A DNA stretch of 9,902 nucleotides from Porphyromonadaceae bacterium (GTDB lineage Bacteria > Bacteroidota > Bacteroidia > Bacteroidales > Tannerellaceae). Below are positions 1 through 7,433 of the stretch, one piece after another. Both the position numbers and the translations under genes were made by a program. Numbering within the stretch: the first letter of the stretch is position 1; every line of letters begins with the position of its first letter. The notes beneath the pieces were generated by a model that saw only the letters and a program-made list of their open reading frames with translations, made no database searches and had not been told where the DNA came from. Location of the stretch: positions 1 to 9,902 of the forward strand of contig DOZP01000073.1 of the NCBI GenBank assembly GCA_003517945.1, written 5' to 3'.

Positions 1-90
1 TCCGTAAGGGTGGTCAATGCGGACTCCTCCTATCCACAGTTCGCGACCTTCCGCCAGGGCGTGTACATCGTATCCGAATCCTATGCGCAT
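1..90 (-). CDS. ispF: 2-C-methyl-D-erythritol 2,4-cyclodiphosphate synthase, N-terminal 30 residues (cut by window edge)
   Basis: IspF catalyses the cyclisation of CDP-methylerythritol 2-phosphate to methylerythritol 2,4-cyclodiphosphate, with loss of CMP, in the cytoplasmic MEP isoprenoid pathway. Translating the minus strand from the ATG at 90 gives MRIGFGYDVHALAEGRELWI followed by GGVRIDHPYG, with no stop up to the edge. This is the characteristic IspF N-terminus: the DVH motif supplies two metal ligands (Asp8 and His10), followed by the family's GR-x-L-x-(I/L)-GGV-x-I stretch. The family is usually about 160 residues, so roughly four fifths lies outside the window. The ATG is 16 bases after the porV stop with no Shine-Dalgarno sequence, as expected in Bacteroidota, and the gene is probably co-transcribed with porV. 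Identity rests on only 30 residues, but they are highly diagnostic. Confidence 0.9.
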   Translation of the reverse strand, partial: MRIGFGYDVHALAEGRELWIGGVRIDHPYG

Positions 91-106
91 GGATGCAGCG
101 GCAGGG

Positions 107-1288
107 TTATTCGAACAGTCCTTTCAGGCCGTCCATATCGAACGAGAGCGTGAAGCGAAGCGTCTGGTCAAGCGGATTGCTTTGCACGGTACTTATCAGG
201 TAGGCCGCGTCTAACTGGAATACATTCATTTTGAATCCTGCTCCGGCGGAAAAGTACTGGCGGTTCCCTTTCATCTGGTTTTCGTAGAAATAACCGGCGC
301 GCACAAAAAACTGGCTGTTATAGTTGTACTCTGCGGCAATGGAAACGTTTATTTCCTTCAGTTCTTCGTTGAAACCGCCGGGTGCGTCACTGAATGATTT
401 GAATATCCCCTGCATGAATTTCATGTCATTATATTCATCATTCCTTGTCTGATAATCATCATCACTTTCATCTTCCATCCGGATGGGTTTGGAGGGTACC
501 AGGTATTTATTCAGATCTACATAGAACCCCAGTTGGTTATATTCATCCAAAGGCATTAATAAACCGGTTCCTATCCGGAGGTTGGTCGGCAGAAACTGGC
601 TGCTCGTTCCGCCGTCATACGAAACTTTGTTACCCATATTGGAGATGTTGAATCCGCCGCTCCACAGGCATTCGTTATTGCCTATGACGATATATCTTTC
701 TCCGTATCCGCTTAAATCGGCTGCCACAGACTGTCCCGGCCTTAGTTCGTCTTCCGCATTGGCTCCCATATCGGAACGTATGTAGCGCATCGCAACTCCT
801 AATGAGAATCCTTCCGATAGTTTGATACTGTAACTTACGTCAAACGCCATTTCATAGGGGTTGAGGTTCTGGTAGGTATAACCGCCGATGTCGGTAAGGG
901 GTACTTCTCCGAGTGTGAAATAACGAAGCGAAGCTCCAAGAGCATGCTGGTCATATTGCCCTAATTTATAATAGCCGGAAAGGTAGGCCAATGCTACATC
1001 TCTTACGATTTTTCGCATCCATGGCGTATAGGATAGTCCTACACCCGCCTTACTTTCCATAAACGCATATTTGGAAGGGTTCCAGTATTGGGAGGATATG
1101 TCGGGAAGGGTGGCGGCGCCATTATCGCCCATACCTCCTCCGCGCGCATCCGGTGCGATTGAAAGGGATGGGACGGCCGTATTCAGCGGACTGAATTGAT
1201 TCTTTTCATCATCAGTTCCCTGAGCGCGGGCGATTACGGATGAAATAAAACATAGTAATATCAATAAATTGAATTTCAATAATCTCAT
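107..1288 (-). CDS. porV: T9SS outer-membrane shuttle/channel protein PorV (LptO, PG27-like)
   Basis: PorV is an outer-membrane beta-barrel of the FadL type. In the known T9SS it collects cargo bearing a C-terminal sorting domain at the SprA translocon and delivers it to the PorU sortase, with which it forms the attachment complex. The 393-residue product starts with a signal peptide (residues 1-23, hydrophobic core LLILLCFISSVIA, probable cleavage near ARAQ-GTDD). The family signature follows at about 32-90: FSPLNTAVPSLSIAPDARGG, then MGDNGAAT, ISSQYWNPSK and GLSYTPWM. The rest is alternating beta-strand sequence with Gly and aromatic residues, for example SLGVAMRYIRSD. It ends in an amphipathic strand (LRFTLSFDM) close to the C-terminus, as in barrel proteins. 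The length fits the family. It lies 68 bases downstream of porU, the same adjacency known in Porphyromonas gingivalis (PG0026-PG0027). The function is inferred from the family; the identification is strong. Confidence 0.95.
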   Translation of the reverse strand: MRLLKFNLLILLCFISSVIARAQGTDDEKNQFSPLNTAVPSLSIAPDARGGGMGDNGAATLPDISSQYWNPSKYAFMESKAGVGLSYTPWMRKIVRDVALAYLSGYYKLGQYDQHALGASLRYFTLGEVPLTDIGGYTYQNLNPYEMAFDVSYSIKLSEGFSLGVAMRYIRSDMGANAEDELRPGQSVAADLSGYGERYIVIGNNECLWSGGFNISNMGNKVSYDGGTSSQFLPTNLRIGTGLLMPLDEYNQLGFYVDLNKYLVPSKPIRMEDESDDDYQTRNDEYNDMKFMQGIFKSFSDAPGGFNEELKEINVSIAAEYNYNSQFFVRAGYFYENQMKGNRQYFSAGAGFKMNVFQLDAAYLISTVQSNPLDQTLRFTLSFDMDGLKGLFE

Positions 1289-1356
1289 GCTTTGATGTGT
1301 TAATTATATACCTGTTTAAGTTTAATGTGCAATGTATAAACTCTGTTTTTATGTCT

Positions 1357-4300
1357 TTATTGTGCGAGTATAATTAATTTCTTTGCTTCGGAGGCTTCGT
1401 TTAGCCGGTCGCTGCTTATGACGGCGCGATAGATGTAAATGCCTGGTTGCAGGCGCGCTCCCGCACCGTCGGTCAGCCCCCATTTTATATTGTACGAATC
1501 GAACATTTCGGAAGCGCCTTTTTCTTCATACCTCCATTGCAGCTTTCCCGTCAGATCGAATACCTGGATTTGTACATTGATCATTGATTCGGGCAGGTCG
1601 TGCGAAATCATGAAGTTTACGTGATCGGTGGCCGGGGAGGGGCCTGCCGTCAGGTTAATGATAGACGGTTTGTAATTGTCGGTTACCACAAAGCTGAAGG
1701 TCTGCGTGCTGGAATTATTATGTGTATCCCACACTTTAAATGCTCCGGTATGTTTGCCGGATTCGAGCCTGGGGATCGGAAACTTGACAATGCCTTCTCC
1801 TTCTTCTCCTGCTAAGTGGCTTCCATAATAACTGTTCAGCACGTAACTCATTACCGGGTTGTTATCAATGATAAGCGTGATGTCATGGCCTATGCCGCTT
1901 CCTCCGGCATTTATGCCGTTTTCGTCCCATACCGTGGCGGCAAACACAGGTGTTTCGTTCACTTTATCTCCATCCCTGAAATCTTCCGTATTCAGGTACA
2001 TCGCCCGTATTTCCGGCCCGTTTGTATCTTCATCCGCATTCTCGTCCGTACCTCCCACCGTAAAATTTTTATAAAAGCCGTTCGCTTCTTTGCCGTTGTT
2101 TTCATCAGCGGCATACAGACTTATTTTACCGTTCTGATATAAGTAGGAAATATCTTTGGGTATGGTAAACGTGAATGAAAATTCGCCGTTGCGTACGGAG
2201 TCGTTCCCAATATATATCGTGTACGGATAATCGGAATAAGTGAAATTATATCCTGTACCGTTATTGTCTAATGTGGTTCGTTGCGCCTGGCTGTCGAAGA
2301 TTGAAATAGATGCCAAGCCGTTAAAATCTACTGCCGTCGAGCCGTCAGGCATGTTTACGTTCCCGCTTATCGTAATTTTCTGAAAGGCTTTGAACGTGAC
2401 GGGCTCTTCCGATACCGGTTGACCGTTTATTGCCTTGATTTCCATGTTGTATTCGTCGGCATATGCCAGTGTTAAGGCCGGATCGCCGAGTAGAACGAAA
2501 CTCATGATTTGTCTGTTCCTGTCATACGGTTGGGAATTTTTAAACGAATTTTTGGAGTTTCTCATTACTTCCCCGATGGTTTGATGGCGATTATTTTTTT
2601 TCTCAAACAAATTTCTCATGAATAATTTGTTGATTTCCAGGTTTGCGTCACTGTATGCAACGCGTGCCGTAGTGTATAAGGCAATACCTCCGCTTCTTTT
2701 ATTGAGTAATACATCTTCTCCGGCGGAAGTGGCTATGGCGTCGAATGGCGCGAAATCGCAGGATGCCGTTATCCAGAGGGGCAGGTTTGTATAGGTTGCA
2801 TTGTTTATATCGGATTGGGTGATTACTTTTTCTTCCGCCCACGATTCGGCGTCCCCGTGTCCGGTGTAATTGATCATCAATATTCCTTCTTTCAACGATT
2901 TCTGGATATTGGTATGGATGTCCGGATAGGTAGGTTTTCCCCCTGCATTACTTTTTTTGTATGCGTCGAAGAATAACTTTCCGGAGAGGTACTGCGGGTG
3001 AGATTCTTCCATGTATTGGGCCAGTTGGTTGGCTTCGTTCATGTGCCTGGTACTGTGACCGTCGGCTGTATTTCCGTCGTCAGCGACAAAACATACTTTA
3101 TTTTTCCACGGGCCTGATTTTGAATTTTCTATGTAGGCGATCACTTTTTCGACTGCGTTCCGGGCTTGCGTAAGTGTGCTGACCGGGAAGCGTCCGATAC
3201 CCAGATATAAGTTGGCGTTCACGGGATCGCTGCCTTCTTCGTCGTGAAGGAATCCGAAATAATCGTCTGTTACATAGGAATTTTGACCGATAGATTCTTC
3301 TGACTGGTAAGTCACGATATAGTTATCGTCTGATTTTTCCCACATGTTGGTCAGCCTCCTGTTGTCCGAACGGCCGTCGCCGAATAATAAGAGGTATTTG
3401 GGCGCATCTTCGTCTGACGTCCTGCGGTCGTAGAACATCTTCATGAAACGGCGGATGGCGGTCGCTTCCTGTCCGCCGCTCGAAAATTCATTATATACCT
3501 GCTCCGGCGTTACTACGGCAACCGTCAGATGGTTGTGTGACCGGTGCGCTGTCGCTAATTTTTCAGCTTCGGAAACGAATGCTCCAGGGGTCACTATAAT
3601 CATATCTGTTTGTTCCATCCCGTGCAGGTTTTGCGCTTCTATTCCGCCGATTGTGACGGGAACCGGTATTTCCTGAGAAGATACGTCGACCATTGCGAAT
3701 TCGCGTAAACTTCCGGCGGGTATTGAAAATGAAATTTCCGTACCGTTTAGTTCCGTTTCGATTTGACGCACCGGGTTTCCTTCCGTTACATCGAAAATCA
3801 GTAGGCCGGAAGACGCATTTTGTATCGTAAAACGGGAATCTTTGTTTTCGGACTCCAGACTGCGGAAAAAGGTGCATGCGCCATAAGGTTGCAGCCGGCG
3901 TTTCATCTGCAGGCGTATATAGTCTAAGTGGCTCGTCTGCTGGCTCATGCTGAATGAGATGTTGACCGTTGTCTTTTCGTTTTTTTCTCCGTTCCAGTCT
4001 ACTATTCTTGAGGAGCTTAATGCCGCTACATAAACGCTGCTATTACTATTGATAGTCCCTTGCGCCAATTGTTTATTATCGGCGCTGAGTGATACAACGC
4101 CTGTTCCGGATTTGACTTTTGCTACGAAACGATATGAAATCTTTCCGTTGTCGTTTGTAATGCCGGGGATTGAAAACGAGAAATCCTGTGATGTCCTGAG
4201 GTCGAAATTTTCTCCGAAAAGCTGGCGGCCGGAGTAGGGGCGTCCGGGGTTTGTGATGGATGTTTCTTCTTTTTCGTGCACCATGTAATCATCATACGTA

Positions 4301-4770
4301 TTGAGTTGAAGCGAGCCGTTTCCTTCCGAAGGGAGGGAGGTCATTTCGTTTACTTCCGTCGCATCGGTGACGAAGTAATATCCAAGCGTGGAATATGCAT
4401 TGTTTTCGTGTATGAATGCTTTATCGACGGAACTGTACGTCCATTTGACGGTGCCTTTTCCGTAAAACAGCAAGAAATCGTCGCCTCTCCATACTGCTAC
4501 GGAGGGGACATCGTCCATGTATACGGCTTTGGAAAAATCTTCGTCCATAGGCCAGCCGCCGTAACCGTGAATGGATACTTTTTCCGGATCGGGGAATCCC
4601 ATTTTTCTCAGTTCCGAATAAGTCAGTTTGTAAAATCCTGTTTCTTTGACGCTTATTTTCACCCATTTACCTTCTGATAAGGCTGACTTTGCCGCATACC
4701 GGGATCCGTCGGCCCAGGCAAGGGTCGATATCACAGCGCATATTAGTAATGTGTATAATTTACGTAACAT
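1357..4770 (-). CDS. porU: T9SS C-terminal-signal peptidase/sortase PorU (peptidase family C25)
   Basis: PorU is the cell-surface cysteine peptidase of the T9SS. It removes the C-terminal sorting domain of secreted proteins and transfers them to anionic lipopolysaccharide. The 1137-residue product has a signal peptide (1-20, ending AWA before DGS). A beta-rich N-terminal region (about 25-380) contains GFYKLTYSELRKMGF and HENNAYSTLGYYF. The gingipain-like C25 domain spans about 388-770. The catalytic pair is visible as His638 in NYTGHG and Cys671 in TASCDF, 33 residues apart as I recall for gingipains. Immunoglobulin-like beta domains follow (about 780-1030), then a C-terminal T9SS type A domain (about 1040-1137) with DLTGKLQW, a W-G-x-x-D-G-x-G-x-x-L-x-P-G-I-Y-x-Y pattern and terminal KKLIIL. 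In P. gingivalis PorU (about 1158 residues) this domain is kept. The ATG at 4770 is chosen because it opens directly into the signal peptide. No frameshift or missing catalytic residue is seen. Confidence 0.96.
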   Translation of the reverse strand: MLRKLYTLLICAVISTLAWADGSRYAAKSALSEGKWVKISVKETGFYKLTYSELRKMGFPDPEKVSIHGYGGWPMDEDFSKAVYMDDVPSVAVWRGDDFLLFYGKGTVKWTYSSVDKAFIHENNAYSTLGYYFVTDATEVNEMTSLPSEGNGSLQLNTYDDYMVHEKEETSITNPGRPYSGRQLFGENFDLRTSQDFSFSIPGITNDNGKISYRFVAKVKSGTGVVSLSADNKQLAQGTINSNSSVYVAALSSSRIVDWNGEKNEKTTVNISFSMSQQTSHLDYIRLQMKRRLQPYGACTFFRSLESENKDSRFTIQNASSGLLIFDVTEGNPVRQIETELNGTEISFSIPAGSLREFAMVDVSSQEIPVPVTIGGIEAQNLHGMEQTDMIIVTPGAFVSEAEKLATAHRSHNHLTVAVVTPEQVYNEFSSGGQEATAIRRFMKMFYDRRTSDEDAPKYLLLFGDGRSDNRRLTNMWEKSDDNYIVTYQSEESIGQNSYVTDDYFGFLHDEEGSDPVNANLYLGIGRFPVSTLTQARNAVEKVIAYIENSKSGPWKNKVCFVADDGNTADGHSTRHMNEANQLAQYMEESHPQYLSGKLFFDAYKKSNAGGKPTYPDIHTNIQKSLKEGILMINYTGHGDAESWAEEKVITQSDINNATYTNLPLWITASCDFAPFDAIATSAGEDVLLNKRSGGIALYTTARVAYSDANLEINKLFMRNLFEKKNNRHQTIGEVMRNSKNSFKNSQPYDRNRQIMSFVLLGDPALTLAYADEYNMEIKAINGQPVSEEPVTFKAFQKITISGNVNMPDGSTAVDFNGLASISIFDSQAQRTTLDNNGTGYNFTYSDYPYTIYIGNDSVRNGEFSFTFTIPKDISYLYQNGKISLYAADENNGKEANGFYKNFTVGGTDENADEDTNGPEIRAMYLNTEDFRDGDKVNETPVFAATVWDENGINAGGSGIGHDITLIIDNNPVMSYVLNSYYGSHLAGEEGEGIVKFPIPRLESGKHTGAFKVWDTHNNSSTQTFSFVVTDNYKPSIINLTAGPSPATDHVNFMISHDLPESMINVQIQVFDLTGKLQWRYEEKGASEMFDSYNIKWGLTDGAGARLQPGIYIYRAVISSDRLNEASEAKKLIILAQ

Positions 4771-4783
4771 AAGTTTTTTTAAA

Positions 4784-4795
4784 AGCTCCTTCCTT
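4784..4795 (-). promoter_or_regulatory. Purine-rich, Shine-Dalgarno-like stretch upstream of porU
   Basis: On the minus strand the leader reads AAGGAAGGAGCT, followed by a U/A-rich spacer and then the porU ATG at 4770. The AGGAG core ends about 15 bases before the ATG, longer than the usual 5-10. The element could also be masked, because flanking AAAAG and CTTTT can pair into a five-base-pair stem around it. It stands out because other starts in this window lack any such sequence. Bacteroidota ribosomes rarely depend on Shine-Dalgarno pairing, so a role is uncertain. Confidence 0.3.
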
Positions 4796-4826
4796 TTGAT
4801 TAATACCGCAACAATCCGGCATTTTT

Positions 4827-5441
4827 TTACCGTGCATGGAAATCCAATAATTTGCGGTCTCCTATGTATCCCTGCAGGTGATTTCCGATCTGAACCGTTC
4901 CTACGCCGGCAGGTGTTCCCGTATAGATGAGGTCGCCGATTTTCAGCGTGAAGAAACGGCTTATATAGGCGATTATTTGATCTACCGTAAAAAGCATATC
5001 AGCCGTATTTCCGTACTGCACGGTCTTGCCGTCAATGTCGAGGTGAAAGTCCAGTCCTTGTATATCGCCGGCTTCGCCCAGGGGAACGAAGGTTCCCGTA
5101 ACAGCCGATTGGTCGAATCCTTTGGATATTTCCCAAGGTAATCCTTTCTTTCGTAGTTCTGCCTGCAAATCCCGTGCCGTAAAATCAATGCCTATCGTCA
5201 CGTCGTCGTAATAGCGATGTGCAAATTGTTCCGCAATGTGTTTGCCGATTCTGTTAATTTTCACTACCACCTCTGTTTCGTAGTGGATATCCGACGAAAA
5301 ATCGGGTATAAAAAAGGGTTTATCATCCTTTAATAGCGCCGAGTCGGGTTTCATAAAAATAACCGGCTCCGGTAATAATAACGCATGATGCATCTCTTTA
5401 TTGTGATTTGCATAATTCATTCCTACGGCAAAGATTTTCAT
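4827..5441 (-). CDS. Fumarylacetoacetate hydrolase (FAH) family protein, FAHD1-like
   Basis: This is a cytoplasmic, metal-dependent enzyme of the FAH superfamily, whose members cleave or decarboxylate 2-oxo acids (acylpyruvases, oxaloacetate decarboxylase, 2-hydroxyhepta-2,4-diene-1,7-dioate isomerase). The 204-residue product is close to the single-domain FAHD1 form and lacks the N-terminal extension of larger members. The metal ligands are visible as Glu55 and Glu57 in HYETEVV and Asp86 in GIDFTARDLQ. A probable active-site lysine is Lys107 in WEISKGFDQSAV, and the family loop TGTPAGVG lies at 174-181. The start MKIFAVGMNYANHN matches the usual beginning of short FAH proteins (KI-x-x-x-G-x-NY-x-x-H). 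It sits 76 bases after rex and 56 before porU, with no functional link to either that the sequence reveals. Family membership is firm. The substrate cannot be read; FAHD1-like oxaloacetate decarboxylase/acylpyruvase activity is the best guess. Confidence 0.9.
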   Translation of the reverse strand: MKIFAVGMNYANHNKEMHHALLLPEPVIFMKPDSALLKDDKPFFIPDFSSDIHYETEVVVKINRIGKHIAEQFAHRYYDDVTIGIDFTARDLQAELRKKGLPWEISKGFDQSAVTGTFVPLGEAGDIQGLDFHLDIDGKTVQYGNTADMLFTVDQIIAYISRFFTLKIGDLIYTGTPAGVGTVQIGNHLQGYIGDRKLLDFHAR

Positions 5442-5517
5442 ATGTATAAAATATTAACGCGGTGGAACATTGTTTGTTTTTACATCCGTAAATGTAATGA
5501 AAGTGAATGGGTTAATA

Positions 5518-6177
5518 TCAGTCGTATGTGTCGTGTACGGCGTTCATCCGGTTAAACATGACGGCGAGATGGGCGTATATGGAGGTGTTCTGGACAACGA
5601 TTTGTCCGGGTACCCGGATACGGAACGGGGTAAAGTTCCAAATGGCTTTTATGCCGTTTTCTATGATGAAGTCGGTCACTTCCTGCGCTTTTTCTACGGG
5701 AACGGTAATAATGCCGATGGTCGCTCCGTACTCTTTTTGTTTTTCGGGAAGCGTGTCCATCCGGAATACGGGTATCCCGTCGATTTCTGTATCCGTTATG
5801 TCTTTGCGTGTGTCGAACCCGGCCACAATTTCCACTCCGTACTGGTTGAGTCCCGAGTCTCTCATCAGCGCCGCCCCAAGCCGTCCCACTCCGAAAAGGA
5901 AGGCCTTGTGTTGTGATGTAAATCCGAGGAAGTTCTCCAGGATGTCGACCAATGCGTTGATTTCGTATCCGACGCGGGTTTTTCCCGAAATGTTTATAAA
6001 GGACAAGTCTTTGGCAACCTGACTTGCGTCTACATTGATTTCTTTTGCTATCTGTGTGGATGAAACAACCGTATCGCCTTTACCTTTCAGCAATTTCACA
6101 TAGGCTAAATACCAAGGCAGCCGGCGAAGTGTCGGTTCGGGAATTTTTTCGTAATATTTCAATTCGTCGTTTGCCAT
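5518..6177 (-). CDS. rex: Redox-sensing transcriptional repressor Rex
   Basis: Rex is a homodimeric DNA-binding protein that senses the NADH/NAD+ ratio and represses genes for fermentation and anaerobic respiration when NADH is low. The 219-residue product has the usual two-part layout. A winged-helix domain (about 1-85) contains IPEPTLRRLPWYLAYVKLL and the recognition region SSTQIAKEINVDASQVAKDL. A Rossmann domain (about 90-210) has the dinucleotide-binding loop FGVGRLG at 95-101 and the second-strand acidic residue in GFD (Asp121). The typical NFTPFRIRVP stretch is at 181-190, followed by the C-terminal helix (from about 200) used for dimer exchange. Length and motifs agree with known Rex proteins. 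The gene starts 14 bases after the acyltransferase stop, so the two are probably co-transcribed. I searched by eye for a Rex operator (TTGTGAA-N6-TTCACAA type) around the gene and saw none, so autoregulation is not supported here. Confidence 0.95.
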   Translation of the reverse strand: MANDELKYYEKIPEPTLRRLPWYLAYVKLLKGKGDTVVSSTQIAKEINVDASQVAKDLSFINISGKTRVGYEINALVDILENFLGFTSQHKAFLFGVGRLGAALMRDSGLNQYGVEIVAGFDTRKDITDTEIDGIPVFRMDTLPEKQKEYGATIGIITVPVEKAQEVTDFIIENGIKAIWNFTPFRIRVPGQIVVQNTSIYAHLAVMFNRMNAVHDTYD

Positions 6178-6191
6178 TCTATCCGTTTTCG

Positions 6192-7364
6192 TTACTCAAT
6201 GTTGTTCATGTGGTTTTGCAGCGGATTCGAGTACATTTCCAGCATTTTCGTCCGCAGGAAAATTTCATCTTTGTCCGGGAGGTCTATTTTGTCGATTTGT
6301 TTTTGCAGGTAGGTTTCAAAAAGCATCTTATCGCGCAGGTCGTAATTTGTCCGGAAGTATACGCTATGATGTAATAAATCGTATGCTACATAGTTGCACG
6401 GATAAAAACGGTAATGTTTGTATATTTCTTTATCAATCGTTTCCGCAATCGCCGTTATCAGCGCATTTTTGTCTGAATTCTTGTTTTCCAACCGGGCCAG
6501 TTTGTCGTTGATAGACGATCCGATTGTAAAATGAACGCGTCCTTTGTCGTTGAGCAATCCCGTTTCCATGCTTAGCAGGTCGTCGCGTTTGCTTTTTACA
6601 AAATCAGGGTTATCTCTTTTTTGTTGGAATTCTTTGGCTTTGAGAAAGTCGCACGGATCGTATTCGTATGATATGGCGATAGGTACAATATTAAGATCCA
6701 TCAGGTTTTTCAACACGTTGTCTTTGTTTTCCCCGGCCATGTTCAGCATCTTCAATACGCTGCTTTGGGTATGGTCATTCGAATCTTTGGCTCTTCCTTC
6801 GCGTTGTGCGATCCAGATGGATTCTTTCGCGTCTTTGATCGTATGATGAATGTAAGCGGATAGTTGTTGGCTTGCTTTCAGGAGCTGGCGCACCGGCATG
6901 TCGCGTTTGACGATGAAGCAATTATTGAGTCTCACAATCGTATCAATCCACGGATGTATCAGCAGATTGTCTCCGATCGCTATCTGGGTCATACCCTGAC
7001 CGATCTCAAGCAGCAACGCATTGAGAAAAGCGGCATCCAGCACAATATCGCGGTGATTCGATATGAACGTACAGGGTATGTCTTTCGGGACGCGGCTGCG
7101 ACCGGATATGGTGAGCGAGAATGTCGTCATTTTAGCGATTTGCATAACCGCATTATATGCGAGGGTTGTTTTAAATTGTTCCTTTGTTTTGCATTGACGC
7201 ATCATTTCTGCAAACTTTTCCCACTTTAAGTCCGGCATGATGTATCGTAGCGCATGCTGAAATCCTTCCGAATTTACAAGACTTTCAATAGCATCATGTA
7301 CTTCGTCATCATTAAGAGGGCGAATGTCATCAAAATTATATTTAGAATGATCTGTGTTCATCAT
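6192..7364 (-). CDS. PlsC/GPAT-like acyltransferase family protein
   Basis: This is probably a membrane-associated acyltransferase that moves a fatty acyl group onto a glycerol phosphate, lysophospholipid or similar acceptor; the acceptor is not known. The 390-residue product carries the four glycerolipid-acyltransferase blocks in order. Block I is FISNHRDIVLD (100-110, His104), block II RLNNCFIVKRDM (145-156), block III IWIAQREGRAKDS (183-195, with the EG-R core) and block IV IVPIAISYEYDPCD (226-239). Blocks III and IV resemble glycerol-3-phosphate acyltransferases as much as PlsC. Block I is odd: from His104 to Asp110 there are five residues, where the family has HX4D. Residues 1-75 and about 245-390 form helical extensions with no motif I recognise. 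No clear transmembrane helix or signal peptide is seen. The start is one of two consecutive ATGs. It lies 69 bases after ddl, behind a promoter-like box, and 14 bases before rex. Confidence 0.85.
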   Translation of the reverse strand: MMNTDHSKYNFDDIRPLNDDEVHDAIESLVNSEGFQHALRYIMPDLKWEKFAEMMRQCKTKEQFKTTLAYNAVMQIAKMTTFSLTISGRSRVPKDIPCTFISNHRDIVLDAAFLNALLLEIGQGMTQIAIGDNLLIHPWIDTIVRLNNCFIVKRDMPVRQLLKASQQLSAYIHHTIKDAKESIWIAQREGRAKDSNDHTQSSVLKMLNMAGENKDNVLKNLMDLNIVPIAISYEYDPCDFLKAKEFQQKRDNPDFVKSKRDDLLSMETGLLNDKGRVHFTIGSSINDKLARLENKNSDKNALITAIAETIDKEIYKHYRFYPCNYVAYDLLHHSVYFRTNYDLRDKMLFETYLQKQIDKIDLPDKDEIFLRTKMLEMYSNPLQNHMNNIE

Positions 7365-7381
7365 TAATACCGGTTAGACTA

Positions 7382-7389
7382 CAAACATA
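7382..7389 (-). promoter_or_regulatory. Candidate Bacteroidota sigma-ABfr promoter -7 box (TATGTTTG)
   Basis: In the 69-base gap between ddl and the acyltransferase gene the minus strand reads TATGTTTG, an exact match to the Bacteroidota -7 consensus TAnnTTTG. It lies 17 bases before the acyltransferase ATG at 7364, which would give a short leader. No clear TTTG-like -33 element is visible: about 21 bases upstream the sequence is CATG. The box could start an acyltransferase-rex transcript, separate from or added to read-through from ddl. An eight-base match with two free positions can occur by chance, so it is only a candidate. Confidence 0.4.
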
Positions 7390-7433
7390 CGAATGATATT
7401 TGAATATACGCATGACTTTAACTTTTTTTTACA

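Noticed and set aside
1289..1356. Possible promoter in the porU-porV gap
   Set aside because: The gap is AT-rich, but no TAnnTTTG box is present on the minus strand. Co-transcription with porU explains expression.
1816..2142. Overlapping plus-strand open frames opposite the 3' part of porU
   Set aside because: Two overlapping frames with aromatic-rich, motif-free translations. This is a typical by-product of antisense codons of a long gene.
4276..4677. Plus-strand open frame of 133 codons opposite the 5' part of porU
   Set aside because: It is a shadow of the porU frame, with no motif and no start signal, while PorU continues through the region with its signal peptide and family motifs.
4771..4826. 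Possible promoter or terminator between the FAH gene and porU
   Set aside because: No TAnnTTTG box was found. The only hairpin, around the purine-rich stretch, is five AT-rich base pairs and is better recorded as a weak leader element.
5399..5421. TTGTGA...TTCATT stretch resembling half of a Rex operator
   Set aside because: It lies inside the FAH coding sequence, the second half-site is poor and the spacing is wrong for TTGTGAA-N6-TTCACAA.
5479..5492. Small inverted repeat (TTTAC-ATCC-GTAAA) in the gap between rex and the FAH gene
   Set aside because: The stem is only five AT-rich base pairs, without a following U-run on the minus strand, so it is not a credible terminator. It does not match a Rex operator either.
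5470..5916. Plus-strand open frame of 148 codons opposite rex
   Set aside because: It is fully antisense to the rex coding region over most of its length, and its translation shows no recognisable domain. The minus-strand frame carries clear Rex motifs.
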